NCBI RefSeq assembly: GCF_025685395.1
Contig: NZ_JAGSYA010000003.1
Span: 1,054,001-1,118,000, forward strand
Origin: Terriglobus tenax
Lineage (GTDB): Bacteria > Acidobacteriota > Terriglobia > Terriglobales > Acidobacteriaceae
Length of the DNA stretch: 64,000 nucleotides
Direction: 5' to 3'
The notes below the pieces were generated by a model. That model did not search any database. It saw nothing but the letters and a program-made list of their open reading frames with translations, and was not told the origin of the DNA. Below are positions 46,803-57,100 of the stretch, in pieces. Made by a program: the position numbers and the translations under genes. The stretch's first letter is position 1; the number at the start of each line of letters is the position of its first letter.

Positions 46803-47379
46803 GTATGCTCGGCACGTTGGATGTCCTATTCGCTTCCAGCAAGCGATTCATGTCCAGTTCGATTGATCCTGAGAAACGCCGTTCTCATCAGTTGAGACCT
46901 CGGTGAGCGAGAAATCGCCAACTCACTCATTTAGCCGTGATCGGCAAGCGGAATCGGATTCCGCCAGTGAAGTTCTTTGGCTGAGATCAGCAATCCGTCT
47001 GCTTTCATGATCTCGCTGCGCTCCCTCTGAAAAGAGAAATATCCCCTCTGGACACCCCTAAAGAGAAAAGAAAAGTCTAGACAAGCGAGAGAGAATCTCT
47101 GCGGGCCGTTCCCGCCCGCAACGCCCACCCTGAGATAGCTGTGCGCCGCTGCGCACGAATAACGAAGACAAGCCTCGCTAAGGGGCTCTGCCCCGATCGC
47201 GCTCTCCAAGGCCATCTGCCCTCCGGGTTTTGGCTCCCCCGCAAGCGGTCCCCCCAAAAAGCTGTGCTCGAAGACCTTTCCGTTTGCTACCCCCGCCTTC
47301 GCCAGGAGGCGTTCGGCATGTACATGCCGCGTTTCAACGCGGACGTGCAAAAGCCAAAGCCGACCAAGGAGCAGACATC
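46803..47379. other. Non-coding junction before the ArdC-like gene
   Basis: No convincing gene. Holds copy 2 of a dispersed 25-bp repeat (46898-46922) and then an abrupt change to GC-rich sequence around 47100, where the mobile-element module begins; a likely junction between two accessory segments. Confidence 0.45.
46898..46922 (+). repeat. Dispersed 25-bp repeat, copy 2
   Basis: 20 of 25 positions match 39136-39160 (CTCGGTGAGCG then AAATCGCCA). Confidence 0.45.
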
Positions 47380-48483
47380 ATGACCACCGCAGCCGCCAAC
47401 CCCATCGACAGCAAGAAGCCCAGCACCAAGCAGGAACTCATCACCGCCAACGTCAAACTCTTGATTGAGCAGTTGGAGGCCGGACACTCCGACGCCCTGA
47501 CCAACTACCTCACCGCTATGAGCCGCTTCCATAACTACAGCTTTGGAAACGTGCTGGAGATTGCGCGGCAGATGCCCACCGCAACCCGTGTTGCCGGATT
47601 CTGGACGTGGAAGCAGCTTGGCCGCAATGTAAAGGCCGGACAGAAAGGCATTCGTATCCTTGCCCCGATTGTTGGCGTACGCCGTAAGAAGGACGAGGAG
47701 GCCAACAAGGACATCACCAAGCAGAATGAGCGCGTCTTAGTTGGGTTTCGCAATGCCTACGTCTTCGACGTTTCGCAGACCGAAGGCGCAGAGCTACCCG
47801 AGATGCGCGGAATTTCCGGCGACCCCGGCGAGAACTCGGAACGGTTGGCCGCTTTCGTTCGCTCACGCGGCATCACGCTTGTCTATAACGCCAACATTGC
47901 TCCCGCACTTGGCATGAGCTACGGCGGACGCATCGCGATCCTGCCGGGACAGTCCAAGGCCGAGGAGTTTTCAACGCTGGTGCATGAGACAGCGCACGAG
48001 CTGCTGCACAAGGCAGAGCGGCGCACGGCAACCACCAAGACCGTGCGCGAAACCGAAGCCGAGGCCGTGGCCTTTGTCGTCGGAAAGGCCGTGGGTTTGG
48101 TGACGGGTTCCGCCTCCGCCGATTACATCCACCTCTATCACGGCAACGCATCCTTGCTGGCGGAGAGCTTGGAAGTCATTCAGCAGACCGCCGCTGTCAT
48201 CCTTGCAGCGTTGGAGCCACCTGCTGAGGATGAAGAAGAAGAGACAACTTCCACCGAGGCCCCGGAACTCGCGGAGGTGGCGGCATGGAGACCATCCTTG
48301 CCATCCTGCATAAGGCCGGAGGTTGGCGACCCAATCTCTACGTCAAGATTGAGAACCCGCCCTATCTGCCGTTGGTCATCGAAGCGGCGGACGAGTCGGG
48401 CCGCTCGGTTTGCCCGCGCTCTCTGTCGCCCATTACGGCGAACAGAATGGCGATGCCATGCGCGACCCGGAGATGTGTTTTGA
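47380..48483 (+). CDS. ArdC-like ssDNA-binding protein with ImmA/IrrE-type metallopeptidase domain
   Basis: 367 residues from the ATG at 47380, preceded by AAGGAG. The N-terminal ArdC domain (NYLTAMSRFHNYSFGNVLEIARQMP, GFWTWKQLGRNVKAGQKGIRILAP) binds single-stranded DNA in conjugative-element antirestriction proteins. The metallopeptidase part has VHETAHELLHK (HExxH). Such proteins enter recipients with mobile DNA and counter host restriction. The last about 65 residues (WRPSLPSC to PGDVF) are Arg/Ser-rich and read through the start of the next gene in another frame, so the true end may be near 48285 with a frameshift in the GAAGAAGAAGAG stretch around 48230. Confidence 0.85.
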   Translation: MTTAAANPIDSKKPSTKQELITANVKLLIEQLEAGHSDALTNYLTAMSRFHNYSFGNVLEIARQMPTATRVAGFWTWKQLGRNVKAGQKGIRILAPIVGVRRKKDEEANKDITKQNERVLVGFRNAYVFDVSQTEGAELPEMRGISGDPGENSERLAAFVRSRGITLVYNANIAPALGMSYGGRIAILPGQSKAEEFSTLVHETAHELLHKAERRTATTKTVRETEAEAVAFVVGKAVGLVTGSASADYIHLYHGNASLLAESLEVIQQTAAVILAALEPPAEDEEEETTSTEAPELAEVAAWRPSLPSCIRPEVGDPISTSRLRTRPICRWSSKRRTSRAARFARALCRPLRRTEWRCHARPGDVF

Positions 48484-48697
48484 GTTGGGCTTCGCCGGGG
48501 GCGCACACCTGATTCCGTACTACTGGCGCAATGACTACGTTGCGGTCGAGCAGTGGAGCCGCAACATCATCCGCGACCACTATGTAGCCCTTCTGGAGTT
48601 GCAGAAGCAGCACGAGAAGTTCGCGGAGACATGGGACAACAATCTCCGCTTGCAGGGCTACGAAGCCGCCTTCACGGACAAGTGCATTCTCGGCTAG
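48285..48697 (+). pseudogene. DUF6908-family protein, frameshifted
   Basis: Starts ATG 48285 with GGAGG upstream: METILAILHKAGGWRPNLYVKIENPP then IEAADESG. Near 48398-48410 the reading shifts by one base and continues in the next frame with LPALSVAHYGEQNGD, AHLIPYYWRND, EQWSRNIIRDHYVALL and ends at 48697. Both halves belong to one small family usually found between ArdC-like and ParB-like genes of mobile elements. Either a 1-nt deletion inactivates it or the base is a sequencing error. Role in the family unknown. Confidence 0.75.
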
Positions 48698-48781
48698 TCC
48701 GCTCTTTTGGAGCGGAACCATGCCCGACCTGTGCCGCTCTGTGACCATCCCTCCCAACCGCTCGAAAGGAGCACATTCATC

Positions 48782-50257
48782 ATGGAAACCCAAATCGTCA
48801 ATGCCACCGAATACCGCGAAGTCTCGCTCTCGCTACTGACCGAATCGAAGACCAACCCGCGCCGCGTCTTTGAGAACGAAGCCCTCAAGGAACTCGCCGC
48901 AACCATCCGCACCAAAGGTGTCTACTCTCCCTTGCTTGTTCGTCCACTCACAGAACGAGGGTTTGAGATTGTGTTTGGAGCGCGGCGCTTTCGTGCCGCC
49001 CAGATGGCCGAGGCCGCAACCGTTCCCGTCCGCATCAAGGAGATGACCGATGCAGAAGTAATCGAAGCGCAGTTGATTGAAAACCTGCAACGTAAGGATG
49101 TTCACCCGATGGAAGAAGCCCAGGGCTTCCGTGCGCTTCTGAACTTGGAGGAGCCTACTTACACCGTCGAGCAGATCGCCGCCAAGATGGGCAAGAGTCC
49201 AGCGTATGTGACCACGCGCCTCAAGCTCACTGACCTCGCTCCCGTTGTCATCGAAGCCTTCTATGCCGAGGAGATCGGCGTCGGCCATGCCTTGCTTTTG
49301 GCCAAGCTGCAGGCCGACCAACAGGAACAGGCCCTCTCCGCTTGCTTCAAAGAGGTCTACAACGGCGAACGCAAACCAACGCGCATTCTCCTGCCTGTCC
49401 GCAATCTGCAATTCTGGATTGATACCAACATCATTCTCGCGTTGAAAGATGCTCCGTTCGACAGGAGGGACGCGCAGCTTGTGCCAGCGGCGGGAAGTTG
49501 TGTAGATTGCCCGAAGCGCACCGGACACAACAAGCTCCTGTTTTCGGACATTGGCGGCAAGCTGGATTCCTGCACTGACCCGACCTGCTATCAATCGAAG
49601 GTTGCAGCGCATGTTGCCGACAGGGACAAGGCAAAACGGCCTGAGTTCAAATCGTGCAAGTTCACCACGGACGCGATTGTGACCGATGGAACGGAAGTTG
49701 GCACCATGCGCAAGGTCTGCACGAATGCCGCTTGCCCCGTCCATCATCCCAAGCCACAGCGCAATGACCGGGATGAGGAGAAGTGGAAGGCCGAGCAGGA
49801 GAAGCGCCGCCGCGAGGAGGCGATCGCCAACACAACCGGGCTTCGCGTCCTCACCGCCATCAGTGCCGCCGTTCCGGTGCGTCTGATGAAGCGTGACCTT
49901 CTCTTCATCAATACTCAACTTGCAGAGCTTGTTGGGGAACCCCGTCTGGAAGCCCTTGCCAAACAGCACGGCATCAAGCGGTCGAAGGACACGGAGAACA
50001 TCGGCAAGGTGTTCGCCGCCTATCTTCGCCGTGCCGATGAAGGTACGCTTTCCCGCGTCGCGGTGGCGCTAACCATCGTTCTTGCCGCCGCTCGGACGAA
50101 TGCTCCAAGCATCCTGCGTGAAGCAGCAACGGTCTACAAAGTGGATACTGATGCCATCGCGCAGAAGGTCAAAGCGGAGTTTGCAGCGAAAGCGAAGGCA
50201 AAGAAAGAACCCACGCCAACAGCCCGGCCCGTTCCGAAGGCCAAGAAAGCCGCATAA
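48782..50257 (+). CDS. ParB/RepB-like nuclease-domain protein of a mobile element
   Basis: 491 residues from the ATG at 48782 (AAAGGAG upstream). ParB N-terminal domain: NPRRVFENEALKELAATIRTKGVYSPLLVRP, GARRFRAAQMAEAATVPV and IENLQRKDVHPMEEAQGF, followed by the HTH KMGKSPAYVTTRLKLTDLAP. The middle has a Cys-rich zinc-like motif (CVDCPKRTGHN, CTDPTCYQSKV, CTNAACPVHHP), and the C-terminus is Lys/Ala/Pro-rich. No ParA gene is adjacent, so it may act as a plasmid- or island-borne regulator or CTP-dependent clamp rather than in segregation. Confidence 0.88.
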   Translation: METQIVNATEYREVSLSLLTESKTNPRRVFENEALKELAATIRTKGVYSPLLVRPLTERGFEIVFGARRFRAAQMAEAATVPVRIKEMTDAEVIEAQLIENLQRKDVHPMEEAQGFRALLNLEEPTYTVEQIAAKMGKSPAYVTTRLKLTDLAPVVIEAFYAEEIGVGHALLLAKLQADQQEQALSACFKEVYNGERKPTRILLPVRNLQFWIDTNIILALKDAPFDRRDAQLVPAAGSCVDCPKRTGHNKLLFSDIGGKLDSCTDPTCYQSKVAAHVADRDKAKRPEFKSCKFTTDAIVTDGTEVGTMRKVCTNAACPVHHPKPQRNDRDEEKWKAEQEKRRREEAIANTTGLRVLTAISAAVPVRLMKRDLLFINTQLAELVGEPRLEALAKQHGIKRSKDTENIGKVFAAYLRRADEGTLSRVAVALTIVLAAARTNAPSILREAATVYKVDTDAIAQKVKAEFAAKAKAKKEPTPTARPVPKAKKAA

Positions 50258-50651
50258 CTGAGATGGCCGCGAACCTGCGGCCTTTTCGCTTCAGCCCGAA
50301 ATCGGCGGCAGGGAGAGACCGCTTCGGTTTCTCCCTACAACCCTCATCCCGCTCCGGTCCGGCCCCGCTCGCCGGCTGCGCGGCAAGGAGTCAAGTTCCT
50401 CCTCCTTGCATTCTGTCCCTTGACTGCCTGCGGCGCTCGTTCCAACCAGACTGATGTAAGGGTTGCATCGGCCCGCTCTGCCTTCTTCCTCATCTGTTAT
50501 TTTGGTGGCGACTGCGATCACACGAGCCATCCCGAAGCAAACACCAAAGACAATCAGTGCGTTCCAAACTGGAGCGGATTCGGAGCACCTCGCGCTGCAT
50601 CTGAAGATTGCAGGTGGGCCGAACCAAAAGTTGCGGCGCCATCCCTAGAAC
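50258..50651. other. Gene-free region between the ParB-like gene and the defence operon
   Basis: Nothing convincing on either strand. Separates the mobile-element module from the convergent helicase gene. Confidence 0.4.
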
Positions 50652-52904
50652 TCAGCGGATGCTGTCAACGAGCCGAGCCGCGAGAACCTTGGCCCCCGCA
50701 AGATCTAAACGTGCTGACGCATAGGATTCGATACATGTTGCCTTCGACAAAGCCCAATCCCACTTCTCGATAGCAGCCATCTCGGGCGCGATGCCGAGTT
50801 CACTCGCGGACGGCACTGTCTGCTCCGCGATGGCACTCAACTCTGTGAGCAGCCGACTTTCGTCAACCTCGGTCGAGATTGCGAGGGCCACGCCCTCATT
50901 CGTACACTCCAGACCCCGTTGCGCCAACATGAAGGCGAGCGTGCTGTTCACGGCATCTCCCATCCAAGTGAACAGCAAAGTGTTCTTACCGTCCCGGAAG
51001 GATTGCCGCTCCGCCAGGCGTAAGTCCTGATACGTCCTTCGCGCCTCATACAGCAACTCCTTGGCTGCTGTGTCCAGGTAAGCGATCTCACTGGTTTCGC
51101 TAAGTACGAGTTTCATCTCCTGCCGGATCACGTCGTGCACCTCGCCTCCGTTGGACTCAAATGCTGGCGGAGCCCCACCTCGGTCGGCAGAGACATAGAT
51201 GACCTTGTGTTCCGAATCGACATCGCGCACGCGCCACCGTCGTCCACCGAAGATCATTCGCTGTCCAACGGTAAGAGGCCGCGTGATGGGCAGGGAGCCA
51301 AGTACCCGCTCTCCCGCGATCAGCCGGAACTCATCCGGAGAGGAGAAAGCGCTGTAGAAGTCGTAGTGATTGATGAGCTTCTCACCAACGATTCCGGGCA
51401 GTAGCAGCCCGGAGTTCTCCTGTTGCAGGATGTCGCGGCCGCCGAGACCGCGCAGGATGTCCGTGAACATCTCCCGCGAGATCCGGTCAAAGGTTCCGCT
51501 TTGTACCAGAACTTTCCAGAGCTCCGCGGCGGTGGCACCACCACGCTCTGCAATCACTGACAGTGCCTGTTGTACGAAGGTCGACGCATGAATCGCGGTG
51601 AGCCGTGGCGGTTCGACCCAGGGGCGCATCAGGAGGCGCACCATGGCTATGGTCTGTACCAGGCCTTCCCGAATGCGATCTGAAAGTGGTGAGTTCGGAG
51701 TGAGCGGCTTCTCGATGCAGAAGCATCGCAGGATTGCTGGTTCGCCAGCGCGTCGACCTGACCGCCCCAATCGTTGGCGAAGGCTCGCAACGGATGGCGG
51801 GGGGCCGATCTGGGCGACACTCTTGATGTTTCCGATGTCGATCCCAAGTTCGAGTGTGGTGGTGCAGATCGCTGATGCAGATGTCGTGCCACCCTTGAGG
51901 GCAGTCTCCGATTCTTCACGCAGCTCACGAGACAGGCTTCCGTGGTGTGTCCAGAATTCGTTCCGCACGCCCTCGCGCTCGGAGCGATGACGCAGGCGGT
52001 CCGCGTATTTCTCGACCTTAGCACGACTGTTTGGGAAGATCAGATGGTTGGATCCGCGCAAGTGTGTGAACAGGTAGTCAGCGATCGCCAGCTCCGCAGT
52101 ACTCGTCATCTGTTTTTCGGGTGGTTCGTCCGAGTCGATGGACGGATCGTCGGACCACGATTCGTCGTCGACCACTTGCCCGTCGACATACCCCTTCACG
52201 GCAAGCTTCATCACATAGCCCTCGCCACCGGCATCGACGGTGAAGACCTTGTCGCCGGAGCCTGGTCGGAGGAAAGTCGCGGCAAGCGTCTTGTCGCCAA
52301 GCGTCGCAGACAGACCGGCACGGGGAATGCGTCGCCCTGCAGCACATTCCAATCGATGCAGGAGGGACTGGACCTGCTTGCCGCGCTCCGCTTCGAGGAA
52401 CGAATGCAACTCGTCGACAACGATGTGGGCAATTGCTCCCGCGAAGGCGGGCATCATGGTGCCCTTGTTCACGAAAAGCGATTCCAGCGACTCCGGTGTG
52501 ATGATGAGCACTCCCCGAAGGTTCTTCAGGAACTTCTGCTTCCGTGTCTGCGAGACATCGCCATGCCATCCAAGTACCGGGAGGTCGAGGGCTTCGCACA
52601 AGTCGGTCAGACGATCCGCCTGATCATTGATCAGTGCCTTCAACGGGCTGATGGACAAAACGAAGCCTGAGGACTCGCCGCCCTTGAGAAGGCGTGTAAG
52701 GATAGGGAAGAAGGCAGCTTCGGTCTTACCGGCCGAGGTGGCTGCTGCAAGGATGACATCCTGCTCACCCTTCAGCAGCGGTGCTGCCGCAAACTCCTGC
52801 ACGGCCCGGAGGCTGGTCCACCCGCGTTCCCAGATCCAGTGCTGGATGCGCGGGTCAAGGAGATGAAAGGCGGCCGTCTCAGAGTTTGAAGGTGGTGAGG
52901 TCAT
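50652..52904 (-). CDS. Lhr-like DEAD/DEAH-box helicase (BrxHI-like)
   Basis: 750 residues from the ATG at 52904 (GGAG 7-8 bases upstream), overlapping the end of the ATPase gene by 26 bp. Superfamily 2 motifs in order: Walker A AATSAGKTEAA, Ia ISPLKALINDQ, Ib ITPESLESL, II VVDELHSF (DELH), III GLSATLGD, V TTLELGIDIG and VI QRLGRSGRR. The long C-terminal part (winged-helix/beta-barrel-like) resembles Lhr-type helicases. In BREX type 2 and related defence loci such helicases accompany BrxD. Here it is the last gene of a TerB-BrxD-helicase operon without PglZ or methyltransferase. Confidence 0.9.
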   Translation of the reverse strand: MTSPPSNSETAAFHLLDPRIQHWIWERGWTSLRAVQEFAAAPLLKGEQDVILAAATSAGKTEAAFFPILTRLLKGGESSGFVLSISPLKALINDQADRLTDLCEALDLPVLGWHGDVSQTRKQKFLKNLRGVLIITPESLESLFVNKGTMMPAFAGAIAHIVVDELHSFLEAERGKQVQSLLHRLECAAGRRIPRAGLSATLGDKTLAATFLRPGSGDKVFTVDAGGEGYVMKLAVKGYVDGQVVDDESWSDDPSIDSDEPPEKQMTSTAELAIADYLFTHLRGSNHLIFPNSRAKVEKYADRLRHRSEREGVRNEFWTHHGSLSRELREESETALKGGTTSASAICTTTLELGIDIGNIKSVAQIGPPPSVASLRQRLGRSGRRAGEPAILRCFCIEKPLTPNSPLSDRIREGLVQTIAMVRLLMRPWVEPPRLTAIHASTFVQQALSVIAERGGATAAELWKVLVQSGTFDRISREMFTDILRGLGGRDILQQENSGLLLPGIVGEKLINHYDFYSAFSSPDEFRLIAGERVLGSLPITRPLTVGQRMIFGGRRWRVRDVDSEHKVIYVSADRGGAPPAFESNGGEVHDVIRQEMKLVLSETSEIAYLDTAAKELLYEARRTYQDLRLAERQSFRDGKNTLLFTWMGDAVNSTLAFMLAQRGLECTNEGVALAISTEVDESRLLTELSAIAEQTVPSASELGIAPEMAAIEKWDWALSKATCIESYASARLDLAGAKVLAARLVDSIR

Positions 52905-54174
52905 CCTCGGTCTCCAGGGCAATGTCACCATCGCCGCCGTGATCAGGTTGCACGCTAATGCCACCGAGCAGGGTTTGCCATTCCGCTCCTGGATTGCTCT
53001 CGAGAACGCTCAGGAGATCGATGAAGGAGGTGATGGTCGTGCGTGGCGTGCGGAAATACTCCGCTCCGAGTCTCTGGCTCACAAATTGCATGAACGCCGG
53101 TATACCTTCCTCGGGAAGCGTGTACTTCGCCGGATCTCCGAAGGCAAAGACGTCGCGCAGCTTGTGCAGGAGCACATAGAAGTCTTCTTGCGTAAGCGCG
53201 GTCAGGCGTATCACCGGCCCCGAAAGATCGGTGAGACCACCCTGCGCGAAGGTGTTCTGCGAGAGACGCGACTGCAACGCGGTGTAGCTGTACAGACCAC
53301 GACGGGTGTCGTAGAGGAATTCTGGCGTACCGCCCAAGATGAATCCGAGGCCTTCCGCCGAACCCTGCAAAGAATCGTTGAGGATGCGAAGGATCTGTTC
53401 GTAGTTCGACGTACGTGCCTGTGTGTTCGCCAGCTTGTACAGGTTGACCATCTCGTCGAGGCAAACCAACAGACCGCTGTAACCGGCCAGACGCACGAAG
53501 CGAGCAAGAAGCTTTAACTGGTCGTAAACCGTTGCGTCATCCACGATGGAACGGACGCCGAGTGCCGCGCGGGCATCGGTACGTGTCGTGAACTCTCCGC
53601 GCAGCCATCGCACGGCATCTGCGCGCAGTTGCTCATTACCTTCTTCGTGGCCACGCCAGTATGCGAGCACAACCTCCGCGAAGTCGTATCCATTGACCAT
53701 CTCCGTCAAGGACTGGACCTGCTGACGGACGACGCGTTCGATGGTCGCGCCTGATTCTTCCGCGATCGTACGAGCCGTCCCGATGAACTTTTCAAGGATC
53801 CCAGCGAGGGCACCGCCTTCTGGTTTGGTGCGTGTCGCCATATTGCGAGTGAGCTCCGCGTAGAGCGAGCGTGCCTGGCCACCGGATGCGTGGAGACGCC
53901 GATCCGGGTTAAGGTCGGCATGTACGGTCACGAGCTTCTTCTCAAGAGCGATGGAGCGCACAAGGTTCAGGAAGAACGTCTTGCCGGCGCCATACTCACC
54001 GATGACGAGCCGGAAGGTGGATCCACCATCGGCTATGCGGTCGATGTCCGCCATGAGCGCTCGGATCTCCTGGACCCGACCGACCTGGATCAGATGTTGT
54101 CCTTGCCGAGGCACCACTCCGGCACGAAGCGATTGCAGAACTGAGTCGCGGTCACGAGGACGTACGGGTGGCAT
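52879..54174 (-). CDS. BrxD-like ATP-binding protein (P-loop/ORC-like ATPase)
   Basis: 431 residues. Walker A GEYGAGKTFFLN and Walker B LLVCLDEMVNLYK; the GRVQEIRALMADIDRIADGGSTFRLVIGEYGAGKT opening and RLSQNTFAQGGLTDLSGPVIRLTALTQEDFYVLLHKL are typical of the BrxD/DUF2791 family of AAA+-like ATPases in BREX-type loci. It starts 2 bp after the TerB-protein stop and overlaps the helicase, so the three proteins are made together. Likely a DNA-bound ATPase that loads or controls the helicase. Confidence 0.88.
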   Translation of the reverse strand: MPPVRPRDRDSVLQSLRAGVVPRQGQHLIQVGRVQEIRALMADIDRIADGGSTFRLVIGEYGAGKTFFLNLVRSIALEKKLVTVHADLNPDRRLHASGGQARSLYAELTRNMATRTKPEGGALAGILEKFIGTARTIAEESGATIERVVRQQVQSLTEMVNGYDFAEVVLAYWRGHEEGNEQLRADAVRWLRGEFTTRTDARAALGVRSIVDDATVYDQLKLLARFVRLAGYSGLLVCLDEMVNLYKLANTQARTSNYEQILRILNDSLQGSAEGLGFILGGTPEFLYDTRRGLYSYTALQSRLSQNTFAQGGLTDLSGPVIRLTALTQEDFYVLLHKLRDVFAFGDPAKYTLPEEGIPAFMQFVSQRLGAEYFRTPRTTITSFIDLLSVLESNPGAEWQTLLGGISVQPDHGGDGDIALETEDDLTTFKL

Positions 54175-54176
54175 GG

Positions 54177-57100
54177 TCAGGCGTTCTCCAGAAGCATGGT
54201 TTGTACATAGATTGGATCATGGCCATCGAGCAGGGCTTCCCCGAGGACATCAAACGAGGATTCGTTGATCACCTCCAGCGTGCCGTCGAGCATAAGCTTT
54301 CGTTCGGCAGCTGCCGCAGACAGTTCTTGTCGCGTCCACTCGGTCCGGGTGAGAAGCAATGTAAGGAATTCCGTTTCAGCCTTGCCAAGTCCCGGCCAAT
54401 TCATAGGCGCGGCGCAGTCGCCGGATTCCGCGATGGCCGATACTCGCTCTGATTCGGAGACGACAGAGGCTGCGGCACTTGGCTCTTCCTCTTGAAAGAC
54501 CTCTGCAAGGATCTGCGAGACCTGTTCGCTCTCTGCCTTGAGGCGCTCGATGCGTCCGAGGTCCAAACTGAAGCCATTGGTGGAGGAACCCGGTTGTGAG
54601 AACACTCCGGAACGGTGTGGTTCCTGTTGCACCGGAACATTGCCTTTATGGAGAGCGGCATACAGCTGGCTCTGATCGACACTCAGCATCGTGTAGACCT
54701 GCTCCAGGAATTTGACCTCGGCGGGGCTCACAACATCATCCGAGGTCACCATCTGCGCAAGGATTCCCAACAGTTCGGTCCGATCGTCCTGCGGCATGGC
54801 GAGCATGCGGGTCTTGAGGTTGCTAAGACGAGTTGGTTGTTGAACCTGATGACGGTAGATCGCTTGCAAGCGCGACTGGTGGTCAAGATGCAGATGCTTC
54901 CAGGAAGTGATCATGCTCACGGCGGTGGCTTGCTCGGTGTCGCTCGCATGGCCATCGGCGGCAGCCACACAGGCCATCAGCGAGACCGCAAGGGACGCGT
55001 TACGGTACGCAGCATCCGTACGCACCGGTTCTTCGGCAACCGTGAGAGGGAACAGAGTGCACACTTCGCCAGCTTTCGGTCTGCGTGCACCTTCCAAGAG
55101 GTCAGGTTCAATTCCCAAGCCCATCGCCTGTAAGCCGCGCATCATCTCTTGGAGCTGGCCCGCCGGGAGCGGCTCCGAGGCGCCGAGTAGGCCGAGGAAC
55201 TGACTCCATTCCATTGATGCAAAACCTTTGGCAAGTTCCTGTAGCTCTTCCAGTGTTCGCCGTGCGGCCTCTGGCCATATCTCAGGCGGCAACAGGAGGC
55301 TCGCTTGTACGGAGTTGGCCTTCTCTGGAGAGCGGCCACAGAATCTGCTGTAGGCGTCAATCTTGGCTGTGGCCTCGTTCGCGAGAGCGCTCAGCTCACT
55401 CCGTATGTTTGCCCACTCACGGGCGTCGGGAAGTGCCTCGAAGGTCAGCTCGAGACCTTTGCTCCGGAGAAAGTAGTTCGAGGGATCGTACTGGAACGTC
55501 AAAGTCTTTCCGCGAGCCGGTAGTGTCATGCCCTGGTCAAACTTCTGGACGTAGAGAGAGAGGAACAGAGAATTGAATTGCTCTGGGCAGCGGGTGACGG
55601 GGGTCCGAGGATAATAGTTTGGCTCCAGCTTCAACCAACGCAGAGCGAGGGCCGGAGGAACGGGCCGTCGATCCGCTGCGAGGCGGCCGAGGTCATACAC
55701 CAGTCTCCAGGGCAACTCATAGGAGCGGTGGATAGAGCCGTCAAGTTCTACCGGGGCATCTGGAGGGAGGCTCCGCAGTTCATAAAACGCTAAGAGACGA
55801 TTTGCGTAGTGCGACAACGGAATGTTGAACTCCGAGAAGTCCGAGGTGATCCTCTTGACTTCGTTGAGCACATCGCGTTCGTCCCAAGCGGAATCATTCT
55901 TGGTCTCAGCGATCTGAACGAGACGACGCTCCAGACCATGGAAGTAAAACACAGCAAAGTGCGGGAAGTCTTTCGAGCGAGCGCCGTCTGCCAGCCAATG
56001 GAGATAGTGGTAACGCTGCACGGGAGAAAGTCCCGCATATCCCTGCCAATACATCTCCGTGCCGCCGGGCTGGTACTCCCCGGCCCGCACCTCCAGAGAG
56101 GGGTAGATCACTCCGGGGGTAGGCTCTTCGGTTCCCTCGTTGACGAAGATCATTCCGCCGGCCAGAGTGACGCCTTGGATCACGACGGACTCGTTGCGGG
56201 TTATCCACCTCTCTGTCTTCTTGGTGCGGCCCATCGGGCGCGTAGGGACCGTGAAGTCTGACAGGGTACCCAATGTGCCGACGCGAAGCGATGTCAGGTC
56301 CTGATCCGCTGCGGGCTTCGGCTGGTCGAACTTCGCTGGCGCTATCGAGTTAATGTATTTCTGCAACTGCTCTCGAACTTGGTGTTTCGACTCATCGAGA
56401 GCGACCGTCGAAGCCTTTGTACTCTCCAACGCACTGGCTCCTTCTTGTCGCAAAGCACTTCCTACGTTCGTGTTCGTCGGAATGACCTGTTCAGTTCTTG
56501 AGGGTACCGGAGGAGGCGGGAACCTCCTCACCCTCTCATTGTTGCCAACGCTGCGTCCAAGTGCCTTGTCATAGTCGGCCCAATGCTGGTTGTACTCCTC
56601 GCTCAGCTTCGAGGTCTCAACACGGTTGGAGCGAACGGTGTTGCACTCAGATAGCAGGCCACGTACTTGTTCGCAGACCTGGTCGGCCTCGTTGCCTTTC
56701 TCGTACGAGCGGGAGGTGGCTTGTGCTGCAGCAATCGCACTCCGGATATCCTCGCTCCTCCCGAACGTCCACACCCAGCGAAAGAATCTTGTCTTCGAAC
56801 TCACCTGCTCCCGTATCTCGTTGGTCTCGCTCCGAAGCTTATGGAAGTCGGATGGCACCCTGTCCAACAACCGTTCACACTGGATTTCGCGGTAGATCGC
56901 CAGCACAAGAGCCCGCTCCTTATCGCGATGAAATGGAGGTTCGGGATCAGCGATGGGTTGTGATTTCACCGACGAGGAGATCCGCCGAACGATGCCGGGG
57001 ATTTGAGCCGCAGACTTCGGTCCTACCCCCCGCAATCCCTCAAGGCGGCCCTGACTCCAACCTTGCAGGTCTGCCATGCTGCGTATGCCAGCGTCACGAA

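Noticed and set aside
46931-47350. A 139-codon open frame on the - strand before the ArdC-like gene
   Set aside because: Lies in GC-rich non-coding leader, no ribosome site, no recognisable domain, composition unlike neighbours.
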